NCBI GenBank assembly: GCA_905214195.1
Contig: CAJMLH010000001.1
Span: 31,314-95,313, forward strand
Direction: 5' to 3'
DNA: 64,000 nt
Origin: an uncultured bacterium
Lineage (GTDB): Bacteria; Bacillota; Clostridia; Peptostreptococcales; Anaerovoracaceae
The position numbers were made by a program, and so were the translations under genes. Positions 50,693 to 59,778 of the stretch are shown here, piece by piece. Under the pieces are notes generated by a model that was not told the DNA's origin, searched no databases, and was given only the letters and a program-made list of their open reading frames with translations. Position 1 is the stretch's first letter; each line of letters begins with the position of its first letter.

Positions 50693-51425
50693 ATTTTTTG
50701 TAAATCCGGAAGATATAGCAGAAAAATACATTTACCTGTCAGACAAGACAGACCTTCACCATATGAAGAAAGTTTTAAGGCTTAGAGTGGGAGATGAAGT
50801 TGATATTTCCGACGGAGAGGCTTGGGAGTATCGTACAAAAATCGAGGAAATCGGTGATGACGAGGCGGTACTTCTCATAGAGGATAAGCAGAAATTTGCA
50901 AGAGAGCCTAAGCTTATTGTAACACTGTATCAGGGAATTCCAAAAGGCAGTAAAATGGAGGAAATAATTCAAAAGTCTGTTGAACTTGGGGTTCACGACA
51001 TAGTGCCTGTTTTCATGGAGAGGACTGTCGTAGTGGACAAGGGAAATATGGGCAAAAAAGTCCAACGCTGGCAAAAGATAGCCGATGAGGCTGTTAAACA
51101 GTGTAAGCGTGGAATAATTCCCGAGGTGAAAATGCCTGTTAAATTTGCAGAAGCAGTTTGCCGTATGTCTGAGCATGACTTGGTTGTATTTCCTTATGAA
51201 AATGAAGAGGGAAGAACTATCAAGGAGTGTTTGCAGGCTTGCTCAGAGAAAAGACCCAAGACTGTCGCAGTAATCATAGGTCCTGAGGGCGGATTTGCAG
51301 ATAGTGAGGCAAAAGAATTGAAACAATCAGGGGCAGACACAGTCAGTCTGGGAAAAACCATTTTAAGAACAGAAACTGCCGGCCCGGCGGCAATAGCAAT
51401 GATAATGTATCAATTGGAACTGTAA
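50685..51425 (+). CDS. rsmE: 16S rRNA m3U1498 methyltransferase RsmE
   Basis: SPOUT-class methyltransferase, 246 residues. N-terminal PUA-like domain (HHMKKVLRLRVGDEVDISDG); the C-terminal trefoil knot has IIGPEGGFADSE and SLGKTILRTETA, the SAM-binding knot. It overlaps prmA by 8 bases and uses AAGGAGAG inside prmA as ribosome binding site. Confidence 0.95.
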   Translation: MSRFFVNPEDIAEKYIYLSDKTDLHHMKKVLRLRVGDEVDISDGEAWEYRTKIEEIGDDEAVLLIEDKQKFAREPKLIVTLYQGIPKGSKMEEIIQKSVELGVHDIVPVFMERTVVVDKGNMGKKVQRWQKIADEAVKQCKRGIIPEVKMPVKFAEAVCRMSEHDLVVFPYENEEGRTIKECLQACSEKRPKTVAVIIGPEGGFADSEAKELKQSGADTVSLGKTILRTETAGPAAIAMIMYQLEL

Positions 51426-51443
51426 GAAGCAATGTTTAGAAAT

Positions 51444-51481
51444 ATGAACCCCCTTATCGGATATGCGGTAAGGGGGTTCAT
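51444..51481. terminator. Strong hairpin between convergent transcripts
   Basis: ATGAACCCCCTTA and TAAGGGGGTTCAT form a perfect 13-bp stem. No clear T-run on either side, so it may act as a bidirectional terminator or an mRNA end stabiliser. Confidence 0.65.
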
Positions 51482-51516
51482 AGAATAGCCTAAAAGACTT
51501 TCAGGCATATTTGTTT

Positions 51517-51678
51517 TTATTTTTCTTTCTGTGACTGCAAGATTTTGCGATAAGTGCTGCATCCGAATATGATGCCCACAACAAGAACGCCTGCTATGCT
51601 TACATTTCTGACGATTTTGGAAACATCTACGGAAACTGTTATGTCTGCTGTTTTTTCGCTTTTATCCGGTAAATTCAT
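51517..51678 (-). CDS. Small membrane protein downstream of deacetylase
   Basis: 53 residues: a hydrophilic N-terminus (MNLPDKSEKTAD), one hydrophobic helix (about residues 29-45, IAGVLVVGIIFGCS) and a basic C-terminus. The start codon at 51678 is preceded by GGGGGTG at good spacing; a longer frame to 51705 is not supported. Placed 28 bases behind the polysaccharide deacetylase gene in the same direction, suggesting a unit. Function unknown. Confidence 0.55.
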   Translation of the reverse strand: MNLPDKSEKTADITVSVDVSKIVRNVSIAGVLVVGIIFGCSTYRKILQSQKEK

Positions 51679-51706
51679 TTTCTTCACCCCCTTGGTTAAA
51701 GACATT

Positions 51707-52576
51707 TTACCAGATAATTTTATTCATGTCAAAATCAGGAGTACGAAGAAACCTTTTCAGACCAAAGAGGTCATCAGGACAGCCTTTTCTGACTTTGTTC
51801 ATCTTCTGGTAACTGGTAAGAGTTATCTTAAATCCCATTTCTTTAAGAATCTCATCGGCGCTTTTGTCTCTTGGATATTCTCCGAAAGGCCAAGCAAATA
51901 TGACGGGGGCAGAACCGGTAGCAATGGAAACTTTATCCTGCGTTTTTAACAAATCTTCCTTGAGGGTGCGAGCATAATCATCAAAAGATTCACCCTCTTT
52001 GTTCATAGCGCCTTTTCTGCCGTTATCCGTTGAATGAAGATTATAAGTGTGATTTCCTATCTCTATAGTGCCGGAAGATTGCATGACGGCTATTTCTCCC
52101 CATGAAAGATTGGAGTTGAATTTATCTCTGTATATATCATCGGAAGAAATATCGCTTTGTGAACCGATTACGGAAATTACGGCTTTCATATGGTATTTTT
52201 GCAGCAGAGGATAAGCAAGAGAATAATTGTTGGCATATCCGTCATCAAAGGTGATAAGTACAGGCTTTGAGGGCAGCGCTGCTCCCTCAGACGCATATTT
52301 TATGAGTTGATTTGCCGTAATTGAGGTGAAACCGTTATCGCCAAGCCATTTTAAGTCGGATTCAAACATTTCGGTGCTTATATTATATTCGTTTATGCGG
52401 TCCGGGCTGTCGGTAATTCCGTGATACATTAAGACAGGAAGATTGACAGAGTCTCGAACATCCGATATGAGGGCAGGAGAATCTGCTGCCAAAGTGGATT
52501 TCTGATTGAATACAAAAAAGCCGCTGATGGTAAGTGCGGATAAAAAAAGAAACATTATTAAACAAAATTTTTTCAT
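51707..52576 (-). CDS. Polysaccharide deacetylase (NodB domain)
   Basis: 289 residues with an N-terminal signal or anchor (residues 5-24), so extracytoplasmic. NodB motifs: ITFDDGYANN (catalytic base Asp and metal Asp), then GNHTYNLHS with the two metal His. The C-terminal FAWPFGEY motif contains the family's WP segment. Likely deacetylates peptidoglycan or another surface glycan. AAGGAGG precedes the ATG. Divergent from mtaB. Confidence 0.88.
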   Translation of the reverse strand: MKKFCLIMFLFLSALTISGFFVFNQKSTLAADSPALISDVRDSVNLPVLMYHGITDSPDRINEYNISTEMFESDLKWLGDNGFTSITANQLIKYASEGAALPSKPVLITFDDGYANNYSLAYPLLQKYHMKAVISVIGSQSDISSDDIYRDKFNSNLSWGEIAVMQSSGTIEIGNHTYNLHSTDNGRKGAMNKEGESFDDYARTLKEDLLKTQDKVSIATGSAPVIFAWPFGEYPRDKSADEILKEMGFKITLTSYQKMNKVRKGCPDDLFGLKRFLRTPDFDMNKIIW

Positions 52577-52672
52577 GGAAACCTCCTTATAAACATTTTA
52601 TTTATAAAGGAGATGGGATATGCTATAATAACATCACGGCGTTACCGAAATTTAAAGCTAAAAGGAAGTATT

Positions 52673-53992
52673 ATGAAAGTAGCATTTCACACACTTGGAT
52701 GTAAGGTCAATCAGTATGAGACGGAAGCGATGAAAGAGCAGTTCAAATCTTTCGGAGCCGAAATCGCAGATGAAAATGATTTTGCCGATGTATATATAAT
52801 AAATACATGCACAGTAACAAATATTGCCGATAGAAAGTCAAGGCAATACATAAGAAGAATGAAAAAGAAAAATCCAAAGGCGGTAGTAGCCGTGACCGGA
52901 TGCTATGCACAGGTTAAACCGGAAGAAATAATTGCACTGCCCGAAGTGGATATAGTTGCAGGGACAGGAGAAAAAAACAATATCATAGATTATGTAAGAC
53001 AGTTTATGGAGGAAAACACACCTCAGTGTCATATAAAAAAATATGAAGAATTGTGCGAGTATCAGGATAAGGGAATAATAACCTCGATGGAGTCAAGAAC
53101 GAGAGCATATATAAAGGTGCAGGAGGGCTGTAACAGATTTTGTGCATATTGTCTTATTCCTTTTGCAAGGGGTATGGTCAGAAGCAGAGACCCTCGTGAA
53201 ATTGTAAAAGAGGCAAAGGCTCTTATTGACAAGGGATTTAAAGAGCTTATACTTACCGGAATCAACACGGCCCTTTACGGTACGGAAGATGGATTCAAAG
53301 ATAAATTTCCTTTGTGGGTTTCAGAAGAAAAGAACGGTATGGAGTCGCTTATTTCCGCAATAGACGGACTTCCCGGAGAATTCAGAATAAGATTGAGCTC
53401 TCTTGAGCCGGCAGTGGTAAATGCTGATTATGTCAAAAGACTTTTAAAATACGAAAGGCTGTGCCACCATTTGCATCTTTCAGCCCAGAGCGGCAGTGAT
53501 AATGTGCTTTCCATGATGAACCGCCCGTACAACAGGAAAGATTATCTTGACATAGTAGAGGTGCTTCGCCAATCCGATGAACTTTACGGAATAAGTACCG
53601 ATATTATTGTAGGGTTTCCCGGAGAAACAGAGCAGGATTTTAGCGACAGCAAAAAATTGATTGAAGAAGCGGGATTTTGCAAAGTACACCCATTTAAGTA
53701 TTCAAAGAGAGATGGTACTGCGGCAGCTCTGATGGAAAATCAGATTCCTCCTGAGATAAAAAACAGACGAATGGATGAGATTTCTTCGGTATCGGAAAAA
53801 GCTGTGTCGAATTTTTTAACCAAGTGTATCGGCGATAGACGAATCGTACTGTTTGAAGAAAAAGAGGGGCCTTATGTAACGGGGTATACCGACAACTACA
53901 TCAAAGTTTATGTCAAGGGCAATGAACTTAATTGTTTTAAAGAAGTAAAACTTCTTGAAATATATAAAGACGGAATGAAAGGAGAAATATAA
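52673..53992 (+). CDS. mtaB: tRNA ms2t6A37 methylthiotransferase MtaB
   Basis: Radical SAM enzyme converting t6A37 to ms2t6A37 in tRNA-Lys(UUU). 439 residues. N-terminal UPF0004 domain with three Cys (HTLGCKVNQYE, INTCTVT, VTGCYAQ) for one cluster; a radical SAM core with VQEGCNRFCAYCLIPFARG, the CxxxCxxC motif; a C-terminal TRAM domain. ATG 52673 follows AAAGGAAG; an in-frame upstream start at 52613 lacks support and would precede the -10 element TATAAT at 52624. Confidence 0.93.
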   Translation: MKVAFHTLGCKVNQYETEAMKEQFKSFGAEIADENDFADVYIINTCTVTNIADRKSRQYIRRMKKKNPKAVVAVTGCYAQVKPEEIIALPEVDIVAGTGEKNNIIDYVRQFMEENTPQCHIKKYEELCEYQDKGIITSMESRTRAYIKVQEGCNRFCAYCLIPFARGMVRSRDPREIVKEAKALIDKGFKELILTGINTALYGTEDGFKDKFPLWVSEEKNGMESLISAIDGLPGEFRIRLSSLEPAVVNADYVKRLLKYERLCHHLHLSAQSGSDNVLSMMNRPYNRKDYLDIVEVLRQSDELYGISTDIIVGFPGETEQDFSDSKKLIEEAGFCKVHPFKYSKRDGTAAALMENQIPPEIKNRRMDEISSVSEKAVSNFLTKCIGDRRIVLFEEKEGPYVTGYTDNYIKVYVKGNELNCFKEVKLLEIYKDGMKGEI

Positions 53993-54333
53993 TGGCAGAT
54001 TGTATTTTTTGCATGATTGCAAATCATGAAATACCATCAAATGTGGTATATGAGGATGATAAACTTATTTGTTTTCATGACCTTGAGCCGCAGGCTCCTG
54101 TACATGTCCTGGTGATTCCAAAGAAACACATAGAGTCGCTGGACGATGTAAAAGAAGAAGATAAAGAGTTGATGGGACATATTATGGTTACTATCAAAAA
54201 AATTGCTGCAAAGCTTGAACTTGAAAACGGCTACAGAGTGGTAAGCAACAACGGTGAGGATGCTTTCCAGACAGTTAAGCACCTGCATTTTCATATCCTT
54301 GGAAAGAGAAAGCTGACTTGGCCTCCGGGCTGA
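53992..54333 (+). CDS. HIT-family nucleotide-binding hydrolase
   Basis: 113 residues. N-terminal CIFCMIANHEIPSNVVYEDD and C-terminal histidine triad HLHFHIL identify the HINT/PKCI branch, which hydrolyses adenosine phosphoramidates. Its ATG shares one base with the mtaB stop (TAATG), so translation is coupled. mtaB-HIT is a frequent clostridial pair. Confidence 0.92.
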   Translation: MADCIFCMIANHEIPSNVVYEDDKLICFHDLEPQAPVHVLVIPKKHIESLDDVKEEDKELMGHIMVTIKKIAAKLELENGYRVVSNNGEDAFQTVKHLHFHILGKRKLTWPPG

Positions 54334-54432
54334 TAAAAATGAAGATTTCATTTTTTCACTGATAATAAGATTTTAATTATAAGAAGCTGAGCTTTCGTCA
54401 TTTAAGATAGCAAACAATTTAACAAGGTGTTA

Positions 54433-54461
54433 TTGACAAAAAAAGTTTAACGTGATATACT
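54433..54461 (+). promoter_or_regulatory. Promoter of the cobalamin-riboswitch operon
   Basis: TTGACA at 54433-54438 and TATACT at 54456-54461, spacer 17, TGA extended -10. It is the best promoter in the window and reads directly into the aptamer. Confidence 0.85.
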
Positions 54462-54511
54462 GCAAAAAGAATTATATAATTATTAAACAAGTTAATAACA
54501 TGAATCTCAAG

Positions 54512-54685
54512 TGTATTATACTTAATATAGGAAATCGGTCAAAGTCCGATACGGTACCGCCACTGTAGGTGAGGAGCTGCTTCGATAGACCACTGAATAA
54601 GTATTTATTGCATGGTTGCAATGATAAATTTTCGGGAAGGCAGAAGTAAGTGTTGATGCACGAGTCAGGAGACTTGCTTGGGATT
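54512..54685 (+). ncRNA. Cobalamin riboswitch aptamer
   Basis: Matches the conserved cobalamin-element blocks in order: ATAGGAAATCGGTCAAAGTC with CGATACGG, then the B12-box-like ACCGCCACTGTAGG, a second CCACTG near 54590, CGGGAAGGCAG near 54633, and GAGTCAGGAGACTTGC at 54662-54677. The blocks' spacing suits a class with a short peripheral region. Such RNAs bind adenosyl- or methylcobalamin and usually lower expression (family knowledge). Confidence 0.92.
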
Positions 54686-54735
54686 TTCATCAGTGAGCGA
54701 GTACTCAGGTAGATGTGTTGTATAAATGTAATTAA

Positions 54736-54766
54736 AACGGATCATTTTTTTTGATTCGTTTTTTTT
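54736..54766 (+). terminator. Expression-platform terminator of the cobalamin riboswitch
   Basis: AACGGATCA (54736-54744) pairs with TGATTCGTT (54752-54760, one G-U), followed by a T6 run, 38 bases before the moxR ATG. This position and form imply transcriptional OFF control by cobalamin. Confidence 0.82.
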
Positions 54767-54803
54767 GTTATAAAGCCATAATCTTTGAAAGGAACTTTTA
54801 CAT

Positions 54804-55733
54804 ATGAATGAGAGAATACTGCATATAAAAAGAGAAATATGCAAAGCAATTATAGGAAAAGACGATGCTGTTGAAAAGGTGCTTACGGCAATCATTGCAG
54901 GTGGACACATACTTTTGGAAGATATTCCCGGCGTAGGTAAAACCACTTTGGCCCTTGCATTCAGCAAAACGATGGGGTTGGAGTTTAAAAGAATGCAATT
55001 TACACCTGATGTTGTTCCATCTGATATAACCGGATTTACTATATATAACGAAGAAAAAAGAGCATTTGAATATAAAGAAGGAGCAGTTATATGTAACTTT
55101 TTTTTGGCAGATGAAATAAATAGAACCTCTAGCAAAACACAATCATCACTTCTGGAAGTTATGCAGGAGGGGAAAGTTACCGTAGATGGAGAAGAACACT
55201 TTGTACCGCAGCCTTTTATCGTTATGGCTACACAGAACCCGCTGGGAACAGCCGGAACTCAAATGCTTCCCGAAGCTCAGTTGGATAGATTTATGATTAG
55301 GCTCTCTATGGGATATCCGGATCTGGATGCACAAATAAAGTTGATGAAAGACAGATCGGAAAAAGAACCTTTGAACCATATACAAACTATTGCAGACGGA
55401 GGAATGCTTGTAGAAATGAAAAACGAGGCAAAATCCATATTCATGGACGATAAAATATATAGATACATAGCCACACTTTCGGAAAGCACAAGAGATAATG
55501 AGTTTATTAAACTGGGAATAAGCCCAAGGGGTGCTTTGGCAATGTGTTCAATGGCAAAAGCTGCAGCATTTGTTAAGGGTAGAGATTATGTTGTACCTGA
55601 AGATGTGCTGGAAAATATAAATTGCACATGGGGTCATCGTATAATATTAAATTCAAAAGCATATTCTGAAAAACTCACTGAAGATTTGATATTGTCAGAA
55701 ATTACCGCAAATAATAAAGCCCTGAAGATTTAA
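54804..55733 (+). CDS. MoxR-family AAA+ ATPase
   Basis: 309 residues. Walker A DIPGVGKTTLALA (about residues 40-52), Walker B FFLADEINR, sensor ATQNPLGTAGT and an arginine-containing C-terminal lid. MoxR ATPases assist assembly of protein complexes and co-occur with DUF58 and transglutaminase-like genes, as here. AAAGGAAC precedes the ATG. It is the first gene behind the cobalamin riboswitch, which is unusual for this trio. Confidence 0.93.
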   Translation: MNERILHIKREICKAIIGKDDAVEKVLTAIIAGGHILLEDIPGVGKTTLALAFSKTMGLEFKRMQFTPDVVPSDITGFTIYNEEKRAFEYKEGAVICNFFLADEINRTSSKTQSSLLEVMQEGKVTVDGEEHFVPQPFIVMATQNPLGTAGTQMLPEAQLDRFMIRLSMGYPDLDAQIKLMKDRSEKEPLNHIQTIADGGMLVEMKNEAKSIFMDDKIYRYIATLSESTRDNEFIKLGISPRGALAMCSMAKAAAFVKGRDYVVPEDVLENINCTWGHRIILNSKAYSEKLTEDLILSEITANNKALKI

Positions 55734-55751
55734 CTGAAAGCGAGAATAGAA

Positions 55752-56828
55752 TTGAAGAAAGAATTGAAAATTTTTCTGGCAATTTTGGTAAGCAATATTA
55801 TATTATATTTATTCACTGAAAACGACTTTGCGATATTTTTAGTAATTATCTCTGTAGTATATATGGTTTTATCTTTTATATCCATTACAGCATTAAATAA
55901 AAAGGTAACTATAGATATGGAAGAATATGAGGATTCAAAGGAAAACGGTGAGAAGATATTTATATCTGCAAAGAATAATTCTTACATGCCGATTCTTAGA
56001 TGTGAAGTTAAAATATTTTTTAAAAATTTACTTACCGAAGAATTGGTAGAGCGGGTTGTCGATACTTCCCTTAATCCTCGGGGGAAGAAAATGGTAGATG
56101 TCAAAGCGCCTAAGATGCGATGCGGTCTGATAAAAGCGGCAATATCGCAGATTTTCGTTAAAGACACTTTAGGCTTGTTTGAGAAGCGGTGGATAACGGA
56201 TAATAATGTAGAGTACATTATTGCTCCTAAAATAGTAAAACTTAATATGGCTGATGAAGAATTGAGTCAATTTGACATGGAAAGTTATAAATATTCTTTT
56301 GTTAAAAAGGGAGAAGATTTGAGCGAAATATTTGGCGTCAAGGAATATACCCCCGGAGACAGTATAAGGGGTATACACTGGAAACTCTCGGGAAAGTTTG
56401 GTCATACTATGGTGAAAATTCCAAGCTTTCCTATAGAAAGCAGTTTTATGATAATTTTAGATAAACGATTTGATGGAAAGAACTTTGATTTGATTGAAAA
56501 AACTACGGAACTTTTTCTTTCGTTATCATATACTCTCGTCAATAAAGACTATGCTTATTCTATGGGATGGTATGATTATTCTTTGGAAAAATTTGTATAC
56601 AAGAAGATCAGTAATAATGAGGATTTTTCAAAAACCGTAATCGACCTTCTTTCAACACCTTTTAGAAAAGATTCCGGCTCGGTGGCAGAGTATTTTTTAA
56701 ACTCCTATACAGAGGAAAATTTCACATCATACATATATGTAACAAACAGCGATATTGCAGAAAAGGAAGTTGAACAGCTTAGAGAATATGGGGAAGTTAA
56801 AATTTATAAACCAAATGATTTCATATAA
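55752..56828 (+). CDS. DUF58 membrane-anchored protein
   Basis: 358 residues: two N-terminal hydrophobic segments (about residues 5-20 and 25-45), a beta-rich middle, and the DUF58 signature FGVKEYTPGDSIRGIHWKLS near residue 205, followed by a von Willebrand A-like region. The start is TTG 55752, 18 bases after moxR, with only a weak ribosome binding site, so coupling is likely. Standard partner of MoxR. Confidence 0.88.
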   Translation: MKKELKIFLAILVSNIILYLFTENDFAIFLVIISVVYMVLSFISITALNKKVTIDMEEYEDSKENGEKIFISAKNNSYMPILRCEVKIFFKNLLTEELVERVVDTSLNPRGKKMVDVKAPKMRCGLIKAAISQIFVKDTLGLFEKRWITDNNVEYIIAPKIVKLNMADEELSQFDMESYKYSFVKKGEDLSEIFGVKEYTPGDSIRGIHWKLSGKFGHTMVKIPSFPIESSFMIILDKRFDGKNFDLIEKTTELFLSLSYTLVNKDYAYSMGWYDYSLEKFVYKKISNNEDFSKTVIDLLSTPFRKDSGSVAEYFLNSYTEENFTSYIYVTNSDIAEKEVEQLREYGEVKIYKPNDFI

Positions 56829-58875
56829 TAAATCCGAAATTTTTAAAAAAGTATCCGTTTCATTCATAGTGGTAATAGGACTTTTGATGTGTGTGATAGA
56901 TACATTCAAATTGAACTACGAACTAAGGGATGCGTTTGGTGGAACAATAGGCAGTGGATTGATTTATGTATGGAATGCAATTGCAAAAGTTTTAGGGAGC
57001 AGCGATTATATAATAGTCCCGCAGTACAATGGAGCGGCAGAATCATGCGGCTTGTTTATGACAGTAACAGCAATCGTCTTGACTGCTTGTGTATATTTTT
57101 TCATATCAAATAAAAAGCTGTGGCCGCTATGGATATTGGTACTGCCTATAGTATATTTGAACCTTATTCACGGGCTGCAATTGGGAGTCGTTTCAATAGC
57201 TGTTTTGATGACAGGAATATTATTAGCGGTTTTAGTTATTAAAATAAAGAATAGCGTTAATTTTGCAAATATTACATTTATTATTTTGGTTACACTGATA
57301 TCTGCGAGCATATTAGGTATTCCTAAAATCCAAAATATTCTGAATGATTCGGAAACCGTGCAAAATGTAAGAGATTATACGGCAGACATATTGCATGATA
57401 TATATTATGGAGAAAATCCATTGGAATCAGGAAATCTGACCTTAGATACGAGACCTGAAATAAAAGGGGTTGCATTGGAGATAACTATGTCCGACCCACA
57501 TTCAACATACCTTCGAGGCTTTGTGGGCGACATATACAAAGGAGATTGTTGGGAACGATTATCAAATGGAACTTACTATGCTTCCAAGGATTTAATCTCA
57601 CAGATTGAAAACGTGGGATTCAACGCAATGGGACAGATAGGATATGCACGCGATTTAGCAAGGCTGTCGGAAAATGCGAAAGAAACACAGGAACATATGA
57701 AGATAAAGGTAGTAGAAGCGGATACTTCATATGCATACATACCTTATGAAATAAAAAATGAAATAGAGAACAGCAGAAGTATCGGCGGAAGTTTTGTTAT
57801 ACCCGGAAAATTCAAAAGGCTAAATGAGTATTCATACTATCTGGGAGAAAATCCGGTTAAAGATTGGACCGAAACTGCTGCAGTTATTTTTACTGATGAA
57901 GATGTTGCAAATCGACAAGAAACAAAGCAGTATATGATTGCAGAGAGTCATTACAATCAATATATATATCAAAATTTCAAATATATATCGCCTGATGACA
58001 GAAAGCTTATTGGGGATTTTGTGGGAACTGCAGGCGATCAGACAAAAGGACATTTGGATTACAAAGAAACTATAGAAAATATAAAAAAATATCTTGAAGA
58101 AAATTTTGTTTATACAGAAAGCGTTGAAAAGATCAAACACGGAGAATCCGCACTGGAAAGCTTTTTCATTTCAGGTAAAGGCTACGATGTGCATTTCGCC
58201 ACTGCGGCAGTAATGCTTTTCAGATATTATGGTATACCGGCAAGGTATGTGGAGGGATATCTTGTGACGCCGGAGGACGCATCCATGATGCAGAAAAATG
58301 TTGCATATGAACTTCCAAGAGAAAACGCACACGCATGGGCTGAGATTTATATTGACGGAATAGGATTCGTGCCTATAGAAGTATCGCCAAAATATAAAAA
58401 TATAATGGAAGAAGCCGATATGGAGATAGGAATTTCAAACGAAAGTCTTGTACGAAATTTTGCCGAAGAAATAAACGATAGTGCAAAGGAAAATAATCTG
58501 AGCAGCGGCGATGATGATTTTCATGATATGAATATTATTACTATTATTTTCACTATTATGGCGGCGGTATTATTGCTGCTATTAGCGGCTGTATTGGTAA
58601 AAATGTTGGCCCTTAGTATTGCAGAGCTCATTAAAAGACGTAGGCTTTTTATGAGATCTGATCCCAAACGAGCAATAAGCGCAATATACGGCTTCATGGA
58701 AGAAAAAAACTATCCTATGCTTGCAGAGAGTAGAGCCCTCGGCAATAAGGCAGCCTATAGTATTTATCCAATGGAAGAGAATGATAGAAAAATAATGCTT
58801 GGTTATTTAAAAAAGGCTAAGAAAGAGAAACATAGAAATGAATACAAGAACAAGTATAGAAAAGAAAAACATTAA
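56815..58875 (+). CDS. Transglutaminase-like membrane protein with substituted catalytic Cys
   Basis: 686 residues from ATG 56815 (ATG 56788 also possible; both overlap DUF58). A block of several membrane helices (about residues 10-200), an extracytoplasmic region with a transglutaminase-like core (about 430-530), a late membrane helix (about 575-600) and a basic cytoplasmic tail: the TgpA-like layout. In the core, GYDVHFATAAVMLFRYYGIP has Asp458 where active enzymes have Cys. His506 (NAHAWAE) is kept, and Glu522 replaces the usual Asp. Probably a non-catalytic or altered fold, perhaps a scaffold that presents surface proteins. Confidence 0.85.
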   Translation: MISYNKSEIFKKVSVSFIVVIGLLMCVIDTFKLNYELRDAFGGTIGSGLIYVWNAIAKVLGSSDYIIVPQYNGAAESCGLFMTVTAIVLTACVYFFISNKKLWPLWILVLPIVYLNLIHGLQLGVVSIAVLMTGILLAVLVIKIKNSVNFANITFIILVTLISASILGIPKIQNILNDSETVQNVRDYTADILHDIYYGENPLESGNLTLDTRPEIKGVALEITMSDPHSTYLRGFVGDIYKGDCWERLSNGTYYASKDLISQIENVGFNAMGQIGYARDLARLSENAKETQEHMKIKVVEADTSYAYIPYEIKNEIENSRSIGGSFVIPGKFKRLNEYSYYLGENPVKDWTETAAVIFTDEDVANRQETKQYMIAESHYNQYIYQNFKYISPDDRKLIGDFVGTAGDQTKGHLDYKETIENIKKYLEENFVYTESVEKIKHGESALESFFISGKGYDVHFATAAVMLFRYYGIPARYVEGYLVTPEDASMMQKNVAYELPRENAHAWAEIYIDGIGFVPIEVSPKYKNIMEEADMEIGISNESLVRNFAEEINDSAKENNLSSGDDDFHDMNIITIIFTIMAAVLLLLLAAVLVKMLALSIAELIKRRRLFMRSDPKRAISAIYGFMEEKNYPMLAESRALGNKAAYSIYPMEENDRKIMLGYLKKAKKEKHRNEYKNKYRKEKH

Positions 58876-59776
58876 AGTTATATCGCTTATTTTAATAATT
58901 GCAATGTTGATAGCATTGGTAACAAGCTGCGGGGCAAAAAGCACAAAGAACTCTGTAGTTGATACTAATATAGAAAAAACTGTAAATTTCATATCAAATA
59001 ATGTAACCAACCCTACAATTGCTTCAGTAGGCGGCGAATGGAGTGTAAAGGGATTAGCTGAAAGCGGCATATTTGAAAATTCGGATTATTTTGACGGCTA
59101 CTACGATAATGTAACAGAAATTGTGAAAAATGAAAAAGGTATATTACATGAAAGTTACTATACTGAATATGCAAGGGTAATCATAGGCATTTGTGCGATA
59201 GGAAAAAATCCATGCGATGTTGCAGGCTATGATCTTACTGTATTTCTTGATGATTATGAAATAATAACAAATCAGGGACCTAATGCAGCATCATATGCCT
59301 TAGCAGCCGCAAATTGTGCGGGAGTTGTATTGGATAATCAAGATGAATATATATCATACATTATTGAAGAAATCGATAACGGGGCAGTTAGAAATGATCA
59401 ATACTATTGCGACTATATTTCTATGGCATTATTGGGATTGTCCTTTTACACAGATAGAGAGGATATAAGAGTTAAAATAGATGAATACATAGAACTGTTA
59501 GCCGATATGCAGTTGGATGACGGAGGGTTTGGAAGCTGTGAATCAGACGCAGAAGCAATAGTTGCATTATGCCAAAATGGTATAGATTTGACAAATGACA
59601 ACAGATTCATAAAAAAAGACAAAAATTTGCTTGATACATTGCTTGATTATTCTATGGATGACGGCAGTTTTTGCCATGTGACAGAAAACAAACAGACTGA
59701 TTTTATGGCTACAGAAAAAGCATTGATTGCTATGGATGCAATCAAGCTTCAACAGAAAGGAAAGAAGCTGTATTAG
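58838..59776 (+). CDS. Lipoprotein with alpha-barrel (prenyltransferase / intrinsic-factor alpha-domain) character
   Basis: 312 residues. Lipoprotein signal: a basic N-terminus, hydrophobic core and lipobox LVTSC (Cys at about residue 31). The mature part shows paired-helix repeats: EYARVIIGICAIGKNPCDVA, NQGPNAASYALAAANC, DYISMALLGLSFYTD, then LADMQLDDGGFGS and DYSMDDGSFCH. The QxDDGGFGS and DGSF elements are hallmarks of the squalene-cyclase/prenyltransferase alpha-alpha barrel, the fold also used by the alpha domain of intrinsic factor and transcobalamin. Overlaps the previous gene by 38 bases; the DUF4430 gene begins 2 bases later. Confidence 0.8.
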   Translation: MNTRTSIEKKNIKVISLILIIAMLIALVTSCGAKSTKNSVVDTNIEKTVNFISNNVTNPTIASVGGEWSVKGLAESGIFENSDYFDGYYDNVTEIVKNEKGILHESYYTEYARVIIGICAIGKNPCDVAGYDLTVFLDDYEIITNQGPNAASYALAAANCAGVVLDNQDEYISYIIEEIDNGAVRNDQYYCDYISMALLGLSFYTDREDIRVKIDEYIELLADMQLDDGGFGSCESDAEAIVALCQNGIDLTNDNRFIKKDKNLLDTLLDYSMDDGSFCHVTENKQTDFMATEKALIAMDAIKLQQKGKKLY

Positions 59777-59778
59777 AT

